Source of the DNA: Patella vulgata
Lineage: Eukaryota; Mollusca; Gastropoda; Patellidae
Length of the DNA: 64,000 bases
Assembly: GCF_932274485.2 (NCBI RefSeq)
Contig: NC_065881.2
Span: 49,920,702-49,984,701, forward strand
Reading direction: 5' to 3'
This document shows positions 22,701 to 32,240 of this stretch, one piece after another; position 1 is the first letter of the stretch, and each line of letters begins with the position of its first letter. A program made the position numbers and the translations under genes. Below the pieces are notes generated by a model. The model ran no database searches and was not told the DNA's origin. It worked only from the letters and a program-made list of their open reading frames with translations.

Positions 22701-25700
22701 TAAGAGAACACCAGTTAACTGATTCGCTAAATCCGGTCCTTGAAGCAATTGATCATTTAAAGATGTATTGCGAAATATACTAGCACAATCAAACACAACC
22801 CTGACCTTATCAGGTTTTAAAGGGTGTGTTACCGGGTGAGTCGGTAAATACCAAACTGGCGATGTCGTGTTCACATCCTCTGCTGGCACTAATTCAGCAT
22901 GACCACTGTCGATGTAACCTTGAATGGTATCCTTATACCGATCAAATAACGTTGGGTTTCGTAGAAATCGCCTCCTTAACCCGTTTAGTCTGTTTTCAGC
23001 CACGGTCCTGTTATTTGGAAGATAGGGAGTCACGCTTTTCCACGGAAGGGCTACTTGGTAGTGGTTATCAACTTTAGTTAAACTGTTTTCTATAATTTCC
23101 AGAGCTCGCTTATCACTAACCGACATTCCTACTTTATTATCAACTTCAAGATCAGCAAAATCTGTGGTCCACAAACGATCAAGTTGATGTTTTAAAAGTT
23201 CATCCGAATCTGTTACCGGTTCGACTTTTAAATAGTTTACTGTAAAATCATCACAACTTTTCGAGTCATTTAAAGGTCCAAGAATCATCCATCCCAAATT
23301 ATACCGAACGGCAATCGGATCATGTTCATTTCCTGAAGAGCGAGATTCAAGGGGGATAAACAAACTGGGATTCTCCTTTAATCCAACTAATAAACTTACT
23401 TCAGGAATATCGACGTGTCCCAACGAAATATCATCTAAATGGGGATAACTCTTGATATCATCCGTCATCGGGATACAATTTTTAGTAATAGGTAAGTTTT
23501 TAACAGTTTTAACATTTTCTAGTTTATACGACACAGTTCCGTCTAACGATGAAACAACAATATCAACATTTCGGCTGGTAATTTCCGTTGAACCGGTCAC
23601 ACCAGTCAAGGTAAGTTTTTGGGTATCATCATTCTCGTGGATCTCCACGTTGTTTTCAGCACATAAACTTAATTCACTGGCAGTATCCTGTACGAGGTAA
23701 GTCGTAAAGGATTTTCCTTGACCTATTTTTAGTCTTACGGGTATAACACCTAAAGAAATGCGAGGGACGCCAGCCCCAGTAGCGGCTGTAACCGATCTAT
23801 TACTTGCAACTTCCTTTAGGTTAGTGTTTTCGGTTGTAATGTCCTTCCTAAAGGCAGAAAAATCGGCACCGTGTAATAGTGTATTATGGTTCCTCATACA
23901 GCCTTTAATTTGACAAACAAATGTTTTATCACAAACTTTAGCAACATGACCAGTTCGTAAACAGCTGATACAAAGTCTGTTCTCAAAGACAAATTTAACA
24001 CGATCTTGATTAGACATATTGAGAAACTTTTCACAATTCCAGATATTATGTGACATAGAACAATGTAAACATTTCACATTAGTAGCACCCTGCTTACTAA
24101 CAGTGTCCTTTGGTTTAAACAAAGGCTTCCTTTCCTCCGTTACAAGTGTAGTTACAGGCCTACTATAAAATTTTCGTTGCTTACTATTATTATTATCTTT
24201 AAGTTTATCATTATAATGACTGTGATTATTAGAAAGTAAATCTTCTCCGTATTCGTTGTTAACTAACTTCGCACGGTTCTTTATAAATTGCATAAAATCA
24301 TTAAATTTTGGGCGAGAACCATTATCCAAGATTTTACCCGCTACTTCTACCCATTTGGCTTTCATATGTAAAGGCAACTTTTTATTTAATGATCTGATTG
24401 TATTAATATGGTTTAAATCTGTCACATATTCTGGTCCCATTCCCGATAATACTCTGTACGTGTCTTCCAAATTACGTCCGAACTCCAACAACGACGCACT
24501 GTCTGCGACTTTAATTGGGGATAAATTCTCAAGTTTTTTCAAATGAGCGTCTGCTACAATGTGTGATCGACCGAAATTTTCTAGTAATGTTTTTCTAGCT
24601 GTGACATACCCCTCCTCGGGTGGTAAATTTACGCAACTTTCTATCGCGTCGCGTGCCTTAAAAGTACAATGTTGTATCAATAACTGCAGTCTCCTAGAAC
24701 TGTCTGAGTTTTGGCTTTCTAAACATGTTTCGAAATTATGAATGAATGATGCGTATTTCAGCGGATTCCCATCAAAGTGTAGATATTCCAACTTTGGTGT
24801 TAACATAGCTTCACACAATTTTGTCATCATGTCACTGTTATGTGAAGAATTTACATAACCGTTTGGGGACTGCTTACCTTGTTGATTTACATTTACATTA
24901 TCAACGTTTACATTATTATCATCATCAAATTGAATCAAATCAGAACTTAAACTATAATTTAATAAACCTGTACCTGTATTTGGTAAGTTAGGTAAAGGGT
25001 TAATATGTTCATGCATTGTGATAGGATTTCGTTGAGAAAGTACAAACGGATTATTATTATGATTATTATCAATATGATTTACAGACATATTATTTGACAC
25101 AGCAGATTGAAAATGCCCTGATGAAATATTACTAACAGGCGGTGGTACAGTGAAATAAGGTCGAACAACATTATTCACATGTGGATTAAAATAAGTAGCA
25201 GTGTTTACACCAGTACTTTCTGCTGTATGAACAGGTAAACAATGATTAAATCTATCATATGGCATAGAGTAAACAGTATAAGGCCTATCATGCATAGATG
25301 AAGGAATATTAACAGATGTAAACAAAGGTAAATTATTAGAGCTACAATAGGCACTACTTGACATAAACACAGGTAAATTACTGGAGACAGTTATAGGTAA
25401 ACTATCTGATATAGAGGCTGACAAACTCGATGAGACAACACTAACAGGATTAAATTGTTCAACAGGAGGGGGTGGGACATATACATTATTAGCATACATG
25501 GCAGAATTAGCATTAGCAATACTAGTTTGCAAGTTCATTTTTAAGGGAGATTCAAAATTATCAAAGTCATTAACATAAGGAACAGTAGACACATCTTTTC
25601 TTTTTTCTTCATCAGATTCTTCATCCGTGTAAACTTTGAGGCTAACTTCTGCCTGTTCTTCCTCCATTTTTGCTTCCATTAACTCTGATTGGTGCTTTAA

Positions 25701-26231
25701 TTCTGACATTTTCTGTTCTAATTCATGTTTTTTCTGTAACTGTGTTACCTTAAGCTTAGCCAAGGCTAACTGTTCTTTCTTCTTCAAACGAACTGAGCTT
25801 GAATTGTGACTATCAACACTACCGAATAATGAATTCTCATCAGACTTTTTCTTCATTTTATCGTTTTGCCACGAAATTGTCAATTTGTCAAATTGTGTTT
25901 TCTGTAACAATTCACTCTCGTATAATTGACGAGATGCGTCTTCATCTTCCGTGTCCACCAAATCTTTATAAATATTCTCGTGACATCGAACAAAATTCTT
26001 CCACGCACTTTCGTGTTTTGAGATCCTATACTCAATATTACAAAATGAGTCCTTAGTAGTTATAAGATACCGAATCTCTTCTTTGAGCTTTCGGACTTGT
26101 GTGAGATATATATCTCGTTCCCTATAAAGTTCATTCCTCCTAGAGACATTCGGGAACTTGTCAATGTCGAGATCCATACTAAGTTCACAAGTAGGCCTTA
26201 ATGTCAACAAAATAATAAAGCACCAAAACAT
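19734..26231 (-). CDS. BEL/Pao Gag-Pol polyprotein, 2165 codons
   Basis: Single open frame. Residues about 145-200 are a charged coiled coil (KKEQLALAKLKVTQLQKKHE). A DUF1759-like Gag region lies near 470-640 (LHFDGNPLKYASF), cysteine-rich knuckles near 719-780 (CLHC, CISCLRTGHVAKVC), an aspartic-protease region near 847 (QDTASELS), and the RT near 1150-1350 with catalytic YVDD at about 1267. RNase H is near 1450 (FSDASRVGYSS). The integrase zinc-binding H..H..C..C lies at about 1779-1820, the catalytic core includes SDNGSNF near 1910, and a DUF5641-like C-terminus lies near 2081-2120. The first 18 residues are hydrophobic; Met19 (MDLDIDKFPN) is an equally likely start. Confidence 0.94.
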   Translation of the reverse strand: MFWCFIILLTLRPTCELSMDLDIDKFPNVSRRNELYRERDIYLTQVRKLKEEIRYLITTKDSFCNIEYRISKHESAWKNFVRCHENIYKDLVDTEDEDASRQLYESELLQKTQFDKLTISWQNDKMKKKSDENSLFGSVDSHNSSSVRLKKKEQLALAKLKVTQLQKKHELEQKMSELKHQSELMEAKMEEEQAEVSLKVYTDEESDEEKRKDVSTVPYVNDFDNFESPLKMNLQTSIANANSAMYANNVYVPPPPVEQFNPVSVVSSSLSASISDSLPITVSSNLPVFMSSSAYCSSNNLPLFTSVNIPSSMHDRPYTVYSMPYDRFNHCLPVHTAESTGVNTATYFNPHVNNVVRPYFTVPPPVSNISSGHFQSAVSNNMSVNHIDNNHNNNPFVLSQRNPITMHEHINPLPNLPNTGTGLLNYSLSSDLIQFDDDNNVNVDNVNVNQQGKQSPNGYVNSSHNSDMMTKLCEAMLTPKLEYLHFDGNPLKYASFIHNFETCLESQNSDSSRRLQLLIQHCTFKARDAIESCVNLPPEEGYVTARKTLLENFGRSHIVADAHLKKLENLSPIKVADSASLLEFGRNLEDTYRVLSGMGPEYVTDLNHINTIRSLNKKLPLHMKAKWVEVAGKILDNGSRPKFNDFMQFIKNRAKLVNNEYGEDLLSNNHSHYNDKLKDNNNSKQRKFYSRPVTTLVTEERKPLFKPKDTVSKQGATNVKCLHCSMSHNIWNCEKFLNMSNQDRVKFVFENRLCISCLRTGHVAKVCDKTFVCQIKGCMRNHNTLLHGADFSAFRKDITTENTNLKEVASNRSVTAATGAGVPRISLGVIPVRLKIGQGKSFTTYLVQDTASELSLCAENNVEIHENDDTQKLTLTGVTGSTEITSRNVDIVVSSLDGTVSYKLENVKTVKNLPITKNCIPMTDDIKSYPHLDDISLGHVDIPEVSLLVGLKENPSLFIPLESRSSGNEHDPIAVRYNLGWMILGPLNDSKSCDDFTVNYLKVEPVTDSDELLKHQLDRLWTTDFADLEVDNKVGMSVSDKRALEIIENSLTKVDNHYQVALPWKSVTPYLPNNRTVAENRLNGLRRRFLRNPTLFDRYKDTIQGYIDSGHAELVPAEDVNTTSPVWYLPTHPVTHPLKPDKVRVVFDCASIFRNTSLNDQLLQGPDLANQLTGVLLRFRQDKIGIVSDIEAMFHQVRVDPKDCDALRFLWFKDSDLSSSVEEYRMIKHIFGATSSPCIANFCLKMCAKTHESEFNPETISTVLNNMYVDDLMKSVDTIANATKLYHEVTELLSLGGFHITKWCSNDRQFLATIPEAERAKSVVNLDIEKLPTQSTLGIKWNTESDCFVWENADKLSNSALNKPMTRRGILSVAYSLFDPLGFVAPFLMKAKLLLQMLSRKQLGWDDSIPDIDKNQWIRWLNDLNRLSEIKVPRCYKLQDSSDIVDIQLHVFSDASRVGYSSVAYLRCVDRDMNIHCAFVMGKARLAPLKEISIPRLELSAAVVSVKLCHLIKSEIDFEINKVVYWTDSMSVLKCINNKTKRFHTFESNRLTVIHLGSNPSQFRYIDRNINPADDGSKGLKMKSFIQNDRWLTGPDFLYRDELFWPDKVNIPEMMDTDPEIRKEAQVYATVNVPDRTLFDKLFEYFSSWWKLKRAVAYLIRLKTILRDKVSERLNGSKPRQLLKYLSVQEISYAESQIIKFVQKGDFPKTYKALSLESESNESSLKEVGSSLVKLNPQLENELLCVGGRLENASIDGLAKHPVILPYKHSVTDLIIRECHVSVGHMGQETVLATLRQKFWIIKGRSAVRRILSKCVTCQRRSKPTETQFMGNLPKQRLVADKPPFSCVGIDYFVPLLVKQGRSVVKRYGCLFTCMTSRSVHIEIAHSLNTDSMINALRRFVSVRGQPEEIWSDNGSNFTSADKELKEALKDFNQSKLSRFCVQRNITWNFNPPAASHMGGVWERMIRSVRQILKSVLKEQLVSDEVLLTVVAEVVFILNSRPLTRNSDSVLDDGPLTPNHLLHLRCSNSLPPGIFEKKDLYLKRKWKQAQYLSDVFWRRWVKEYLPTLLERSKWNHAKRNICIGDLVLLADDNYPRGQWPLARIVEVFVSKDGFVRTVKLKTKATVATCAKHHKDANIKDGYVVLTRPIHKVCLLELDEPVILDN

Positions 26232-26318
26232 GAATTACGTCATATAAAAACACACCAACTGTTGAATGGTAAAACACACCAGTCTTAATGTAGGTCCGCT
26301 TACAACTTGAAAACTTCA

Positions 26319-26779
26319 TGTGCCCACTGCACAGTGTATTTAAACTCAAAACAAAGTAAAAGTTCAAAGTTTATTAGAATAATAACCGCTGAACTCTATC
26401 CCATATTTGAAACACAGTGAAATTCACAACAGTCAACCGATGTACATACTAAATCATATATGTATTAGAAAAACAGTTTACTGAATGGGTTTAGATATCC
26501 GCATCTAACCGCACATTAACAAATTCACGGAATTCACTGGTTTTCAAGTTGTTTGGGGTCACATCCTCAAACAAATACCGAATAAACCGTCCACACTTGG
26601 AAATGACAACACGCCATCATTATATTTTTACCGCGAACTCTCAAACCGAGGCTCGGATTAAGACCGCCAGTAAGATTTTCCGAAAACCAGTGAAACCGAA
26701 AGTAGACATCAAACTCTACCCTTATACATTTTACAAAATAACACTATTAAACATATACTAAAGGGATATGGTAGCTACA
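26319..26779 (-). repeat. 5' LTR of the BEL/Pao element
   Basis: 461 bp and upstream of the coding frame on the minus strand, so it would carry the promoter. No tRNA match for a primer binding site was recognised by eye just inside it. Confidence 0.95.
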
Positions 26780-26854
26780 AAATATGCATTTAGAATAATT
26801 TGTCCGATGAGATTTACTTCCCTTTGCAAACTTGCTTTGCAATTAACGATGTAT

Positions 26855-27000
26855 GGGATTGGTCGATAAAAATAGCACAATTATCAAGGGCGGATAACTT
26901 GAAAACGTGCCCCCCCCCCCCTGGATTAACCAAGGGGTTAGTGGGGTAGAAAGGAACGAAACCACTGGGGATATCTAGGATGATCCTTGATCTGGCTGCT
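26855..27000 (-). repeat. Right arm of the inverted repeat bracketing the BEL/Pao element
   Basis: Reverse-complement partner of 18580-18735, containing a C-run at 26910. Together with that arm it suggests an older inverted-repeat element of about 0.75 kb into which the LTR element was inserted. Confidence 0.68.
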
Positions 27001-27879
27001 CGTGGCTTACTTGAAGCTTGAATGTGTCGAATATTTTGACCTAGTCCTCAAGAACAGACCTGGTGTGTACAGGCTACGAATAATTCAAAAAACAGACAGA
27101 AAATATTCAGTTTTCGTAATGATAAATAAGACCTGTATGAATACGATTCGTGTAATATTTAAACAGTCCGGATTCTTAAGAAAACGAATTACAAGAAGCA
27201 GCAAGCACAGGGGGCCGTGTATTTGCGTCACAGAAATTGTTTCATTTCCAGTTGTCATCTTTTTATTCTATGATGGCATTTTCAAACATTGATTTGGTTT
27301 CTACCCAACTGAAAACATTGGAATTTGAACAATGACAAAAACATAATGAGAGGAAATTGACATATGAATAATTAATAAAACTGAAGAAATTCACTTTCTT
27401 TATCTTTCCATTTAGGTCGTTTTATTGATATTTTCAATATAGAAACGTAGCTATGTTTTTCATTTATAATTTTGAGAAAAAAAGAATTTCTTACAACGAA
27501 CTTATTGATTGTAAACATTTGTGTTGATTGTGGGGGACTTAAATCGTTGAGAAAGCGTTGCCTCCATAGCCACTTCTGTTTGACCCCATACCTGGTGTGC
27601 ACGAAGTAAGATGTATGTTCTCTTTCCAAACATGTTCGTGTAGTTGGCAGTTCTGTAACTGATACTTGGCAGTACGAGAATTGTTTTATTTATGTCACCG
27701 TTAAGGGCTTTGTAACTCACTCAATCTGTGGGAATATATCGTCACCCCGTCACCCACCCTACACATGAATGGTTTTGTAGATCAGTTTTTCTCACAAATT
27801 ATGAGGTGAGCATCATTTTTATGCCAACATCATGCAAACTCTTGGTATTAAGTAAGTATTTGAGAGGCTGAATATTTTT
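27001..27879. other. Noncoding stretch, no gene recognised
   Basis: Frames of 101 codons (26987-27292 +) and 85 and 72 codons (27372-27720 -) show no domain that I recognise. No repeat relationship within the window was seen. Confidence 0.5.
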
Positions 27880-28975
27880 GTCCCCCGCCTTTCGAAGAAA
27901 GCAGGGGACTATTAAAATGGATTCGTCTGTCTGTCTTTCAGTCCGTCTGTCTGTCTGTCCATCACACATTTTTGGGACACAATAACTCTCCTTCTAGAAT
28001 GTTCAAACTTGGTGTAGGTGTTTATTAGGTCGATGCCTTGATGGAGTTCGAAGATGAGCATTTTCTGCTTAGGCTAAGCAGAGCTAAGCAATTTGATTGG
28101 TCGGTGCTTTGGGACACGATAACTTTAGTTCTAATTAAGTGAGAGTGATCAAACTTGGTGTATAGTTTCATTACATCAATGTCTTGATTAAGTTCGATAA
28201 TGAACATTTTCTGCTAAGGGTAAGCAGAGCGATAAGCAATTTGATTGGTCGAAACTTTGGGACACAATAACTCTCCTTCTAATTAAGCTAGAATGTTCAA
28301 ACTTGGTGTTTATTAGGTCGATGATGTGATGGAGTCCGAAGTTGAACATTTTCTGCACTTGATTGGTTGATGCTTTGGGACATGATAACTTTAGTTTTAA
28401 TTAAGTGAGAGTAATGAAACTTTGTTTATAGTTTCAGCAATGCGATAAGCAGCTTCATTGTTCGAGACTTTGAAACAAAATAACCCTCCTTCTAATTGAC
28501 GTAGAATATTCAAACTTGGTGTAGGCGTTCATTAGGTGAATGCCTTGATGATGAACATTCGATGATGAACATTGTCTGCTTACGGTAAGCAGAGATAAGC
28601 AACTTGATTGGTTGATGCTTTGGGTACGATAACTTTGATTAAAATTAAGTGTGAGCTATGAAACGCTGAGTATAGATTGATTATATCATTACCTTGACTA
28701 AGTTTGCTGCGAATTTTCTGCTCAGGCTAAGGAGCGATAAGCAATTTGATTTGGTCAAGACTTTGGAACATAACAACTCTGCTTTTAATTGATGTAGAAT
28801 GTTTAAACTTGATGTTATGTTCATTAGGTGAATGTCTTGACTGAGTTCAATGATTAACATTTCCCGCTAAAACTAAGTAGAGCCAAGCAATTTCTTTGAC
28901 TTTGATTCTATCTGATAGAGTGATGAAACTTATTGTGTAGTTGATAATCAGTTTGATTGCTCGATACTTATGGAA
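27880..28975. repeat. Degenerate tandem array, about 120-150-bp units
   Basis: Opens with CCCCCGCCTTTCGAAGAAAG and a (GTCT)n run near 27935-27960. About seven diverged units follow, each with TTTGGGACACAATAACTCTC, TTCTAATTAAG.TAGAATG, TTCAAACTTGGTGT, a CATTAGGT..ATG segment and ATTTTCTGCT.AGG. The ATAACT core recurs near 27980, 28121, 28266, 28386, 28480, 28629 and 28771. Alternating subtypes suggest a two-unit higher-order repeat. Noncoding. Confidence 0.78.
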
Positions 28976-28983
28976 AAAAAATT

Positions 28984-29262
28984 AAATGAAATGAAATGGG
29001 GTTTAACGTCCTACTGTTCTGCTCCGAACTGGGCTAATGAAGACGAGCATACGCCATACAGTGTGCTATGAGGGACATTTTGCCCGGACTATCAAGGGAT
29101 CTTTTACGTGCACGCCAATGTGTACACGGGACCTCGGTTTATCGTCCCATCCGAACGACTAGACAGCTGTCCTTGTCAGGTCCTCCGTACTGCATCACTG
29201 ACAAGGGGGAACTACACCGGAAAATCTGGATGAACTTTCTCGGCCAATGCAGGGATCGAACT
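28984..29262 (-). repeat. SINE-B copy, nearly full
   Basis: On the minus strand it starts with a box B-like GTTCGATCCCTGCA, then the core GGTCCCGTGTACACATTGGC, CGTAAAAGATCCCTTG, CCGGGCAAAATGTCCCTCAT and CATAGCACACTGTATGGCGT. It ends AGGACGTTAAACCCC followed by ATTTC repeats. Box A is missing, so the head is truncated. The 74-codon plus-strand frame across it is incidental. Confidence 0.82.
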
Positions 29263-29421
29263 TTTGAAAAAGATAAACGTGCAATTAATTAATATGTGTC
29301 GTCAATATATTTAGGGATTTCGGCGGGGGCGTCAGCCTCACTGTTGGCTTGTTTAAAATTCGGATTCATCAATTCTTTTTTCCGGCAATTTCGCGGTATG
29401 TCTACATATACTTTGACTTAA

Positions 29422-29698
29422 AGTAGCTAAGTGGATTTAAATCAACATTGATGTTGTGGTCTTACCGGGAAAAGATGGCCTTCTGATATCCAATATTTAA
29501 GACAAAATAAACATTTTACAATTGATACACTAATCGTGTACCATAATGCGATTCAATGCTATTCGTAATAAGGGACTCGTAAATCGAGGCTAGGCATATT
29601 CCACAAGTCATGTCAAACGGTGACGCTATTATTCTTATCTGGAGAGCATCCCAATAAATACTAACGGCGTAGACTGAAATAACCAGAAGCTAGAGATT
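29422..29698. mobile_element. TTAA MITE, partial copy
   Basis: TTAA at 29418-29421 is followed by AGTAGCTAAGTGG and then by sequence matching 43761-44095, with an internal deletion of about 60 bp near the left end. Similarity stops after GCTAGAGATTG and the right terminus was not found. Confidence 0.72.
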
Positions 29699-30049
29699 GT
29701 ATTATATTAGATTAAAGATACATTATGTTAAATTTAGATAAAGAGCTAGCCATTCTTACTATAATAGTTCGAAAATAGATAATGTAACATGAATAATGTG
29801 AAAATTTCATTCAAATTACTCTATTGCGAACGAAGACATTAGCCTTTGAAGCTTTGACAAGACGTGTGCAATAATTTCAAGCACCGCCCTGGTTCTACGA
29901 AGCTAAGTCACGTACAATTATTTTTAGCTTCTGTCTCTGTGTATCTGCGTGTCTGTGTGTCGCCTACAGACCACAATTCTTAAGTGATCATATGGAAACT
30001 TTACATTCTAAATCCTTATTATGGAAGCCTATAACTACCATTCATAATT
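29699..30049. other. Spacer, partly repetitive
   Basis: No gene. Bases 29733-29845 resemble 38050-38170 at low identity (AAATAGATAA, TTCATTCAAATTACT), an unnamed older repeat. Confidence 0.5.
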
Positions 30050-30126
30050 TCTACTTTTCGCCCCTTCAAAACACGAAAGTCGAAAAGTAGAAGTTACGAC
30101 AAAATGTGAGGCGACAGCACGCTATA

Positions 30127-30236
30127 CAAGCCAAAATGGATTCGAAAATAGAAAATTAAGAAATAATACACTGCGTTAATAGCGCCCCTCGTTTTTTCTT
30201 AATTTCTTATTTTCGACTTGCATTTTGGCTTGTGTA
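30127..30236. repeat. Long hairpin, about 42-bp arms
   Basis: Arm 30127-30168 (ACAAGCCAAAATGGATTCGA onward) pairs with 30193-30236 (ending ATTTTGGCTTGT) across a loop of about 25 bases containing GCGTTAATAGCGCC. This is the clearest foldback in the cluster. Confidence 0.78.
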
Positions 30237-30533
30237 CCGTCTTGTCGACTTTCGACTTAGTCATATTTTTGTTTTTATTGATGTCAGTAAGAAGGCGACA
30301 ACACCATGGACATCACACATGGGGGGGGGGGGGCGATTTTCGGGGGGGGGGTGTCTGAATATACTTGGAACCCACCACCCCCGAAAAAAAAAATTATATA
30401 GTAGGCCCAAACTCCTATTTATTTACAACAATTATTAGGATTAGTTAAGATTCTATCTGTATAAAACCTGTACATATCCCAATATGGTTTACATTGCTAA
30501 AATAAAACACAGAGAGAATCATCCTGGATACGT

Positions 30534-31494
30534 GTGAAGTGAAAAGTAACTGTGTTCCATAAAATTGTGTCTAGTTAGCCTATCAGTAATATTTTGTTAA
30601 TTTTTTTCTGCCACTTATCAGAGTGAATCGTATGTAGGTACCCAAAAACATTATCGCCTAAACCAAATATGTATCGCCCGCTCAGCCACCAACGTAACAA
30701 TAATACTTTGTATGCGGTGTCTGGGCCAATGAGCAAACGAGTTGTGTAGACAGCATGGCCACATGGTGTTTGTTTATATTTTTTAGGGGTTTTAAAAAAG
30801 GGTTAGGGTTAGGGTTGCGGACCCCCCCCCCCCCCAATATATATTTCACGGCTACGCCTCTGGACAGCACGCATACCAAGCCACAATGCAACTCGAAAAG
30901 TAGAAATTAGGAAATAAACACGAAGCGCTATTAGCGACCTATCATTTTGGCTTGCTGTCGTACTGTCGACTTTTCGAGTTTCGCCTCAGAAGTCGTTGTA
31001 GTCTCTAAATTCCAGGTGAAGTGAAAAGTAACTGTGTTCCATAAAATTGTGTCTAGTTAGCCTATCAGTAATATTTTGTTAATTTTTTTCTGCCACTTAT
31101 CAGAGTGAATCGTATGTAGGTACCCAAAAACATTATCGCCTAAACCAAATATTTATCGCCCGCTCAGCCACCAACGTAACAATAATACTTTGTATGCGGT
31201 GTCTGGGCCAATGAGCAAACGAGTTGTGTAGACAGCATGGCCACATGGTGTTTGTTTATATTTTTTAGGGGTTTTAAAAAAGGGTTAGGGTTAGGGTTGC
31301 GGACCCCCCCCCCAATATATATTTCACGGCTACGCCTCTGGACAGCACGCATACCAAGCCACAATGCATCTCGAAAAGTAGAAATTAGGAAATAAACACG
31401 AAGCGCTATTAGCGACCTATCATTTTGGCTTGCTGTCGTACTGTCGACTTTTCGAGTTTCGCCTCAGAAGTCGTTGTAGTCTCTAAATTCCAGG
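30534..31494. repeat. 482-bp tandem duplication
   Basis: Copies at 30534-31015 and 31016-31494 are near identical; they differ mainly in the length of a C-run and in a few bases. Each carries a short telomere-like run GGGTTAGGGTTAGGGTT followed by a C-run, then one hairpin-repeat unit. The matching minus-strand frames (69 and 66 codons) are copies of the same noncoding sequence. Confidence 0.93.
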
Positions 31495-31802
31495 TCACAT
31501 TTGAATACAGTCTAGTATTGATGGCGATATTACTTAGTGACCTATGATTTTGGCTTGCTGTCGTGCTGTCGACTTTTCGCCTCGGAAGTTGATGTAGTAT
31601 CTACCTTCAAGGTCACATTTGAATACGCGCATTGATAATTGAATTTTATTTTCCCGATTGGATATTCAAATTATATCATCACCATAGGTAGGAAACGTAA
31701 GAACCGTACCTGCAATTAACAGATAGGCCTATTTTACATGCAAAACGTAAATTTAAAGTGAGAGAGGGAGAGACAGACAGACAGACAGACAGAGAGTGTG
31801 TG

Positions 31803-31862
31803 TTTAACGTCCACTTGACGCCCACTAAATCATTTCGAGACTATTTCAATAATTCGCTTGCA
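31803..31862 (-). repeat. SINE-A 3' fragment
   Basis: Reverse complement of the SINE-A 3' end (TTTAACGTCCACTTGACG, AATTCGCTTGCAC), preceded by (AGAC)n at about 31768-31790. Confidence 0.75.
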
Positions 31863-31903
31863 CATGTATGTGTATGTGTTATGTGTGTGTGTGGGGGGGG
31901 GGC

Positions 31904-32085
31904 GAATGGTTGTACGTGACAAGGAGTGGGGTCGCCTGGCTAACCTCGTGGGTTTTCTTTGGATCCTCCAGTTTCCCCCCACTGCTAAAGACCCCTACGC
32001 AGAAGCGAATTTTTGAAATAAAATTGAACCATATGTTATTCCCGAAATGACCTAGTTTGTGTTGAGTGGACCTTAAACTCTTTTT
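31904..32085 (+). repeat. SINE-A copy, head truncated
   Basis: Starts at GGTTGTACGTGACAAGG, just after box B, and runs through the core to GTGGACCTTAAACTC. Adjacent to two inverted SINE-A pieces. Confidence 0.82.
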
Positions 32086-32099
32086 CTCGTTCCCTCACT

Positions 32100-32240
32100 C
32101 TTACACGTAGGGGTCTTTAGCAGTGGGAAGAAACTGGGGTACCAGACGAAAACCCACAAGGTTGGACAGGCGACCCTACTCCCTTGTTTATGCGGGGAAT
32201 CGAAACCACGCCATTTGAACCACTAGATCACCCAACCCCC
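32100..32240 (-). repeat. SINE-A copy, 3' end missing
   Basis: Minus-strand head and core: ACTAGATCACCCAACCCCC at the outer end, a box B complement GGGGAATCGAAACC, and CACAAGGTTGGACAGGCG. Confidence 0.8.

Larger units (their letters stand above)
19126..26779 (-). mobile_element. BEL/Pao LTR retrotransposon, whole-looking and young
   Basis: A 7654-bp element on the minus strand with two 461-bp LTRs (19126-19586 and 26319-26779) that start TG and end CA. They look identical by eye. A 5-bp target duplication AAATA flanks it (19121-19125 and 26780-26784). One reading frame (19734-26231) carries Gag, protease, RT, RNase H and integrase in the BEL/Pao order. A purine-rich tract (TAGGGGCTGG on the minus strand) abuts the 3' LTR. 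No break is evident and no envelope gene is seen. The LTR identity implies a recent insertion. Confidence 0.95.

Noticed and set aside
30798-30816. True telomere or telomere fusion
   Set aside because: Only two to three TTAGGG units, repeated only because the 482-bp block duplicated.
30682-31364. Matching 69- and 66-codon minus-strand frames
   Set aside because: They are the two copies of the 482-bp duplication and include translated C-run and TTAGGG sequence.
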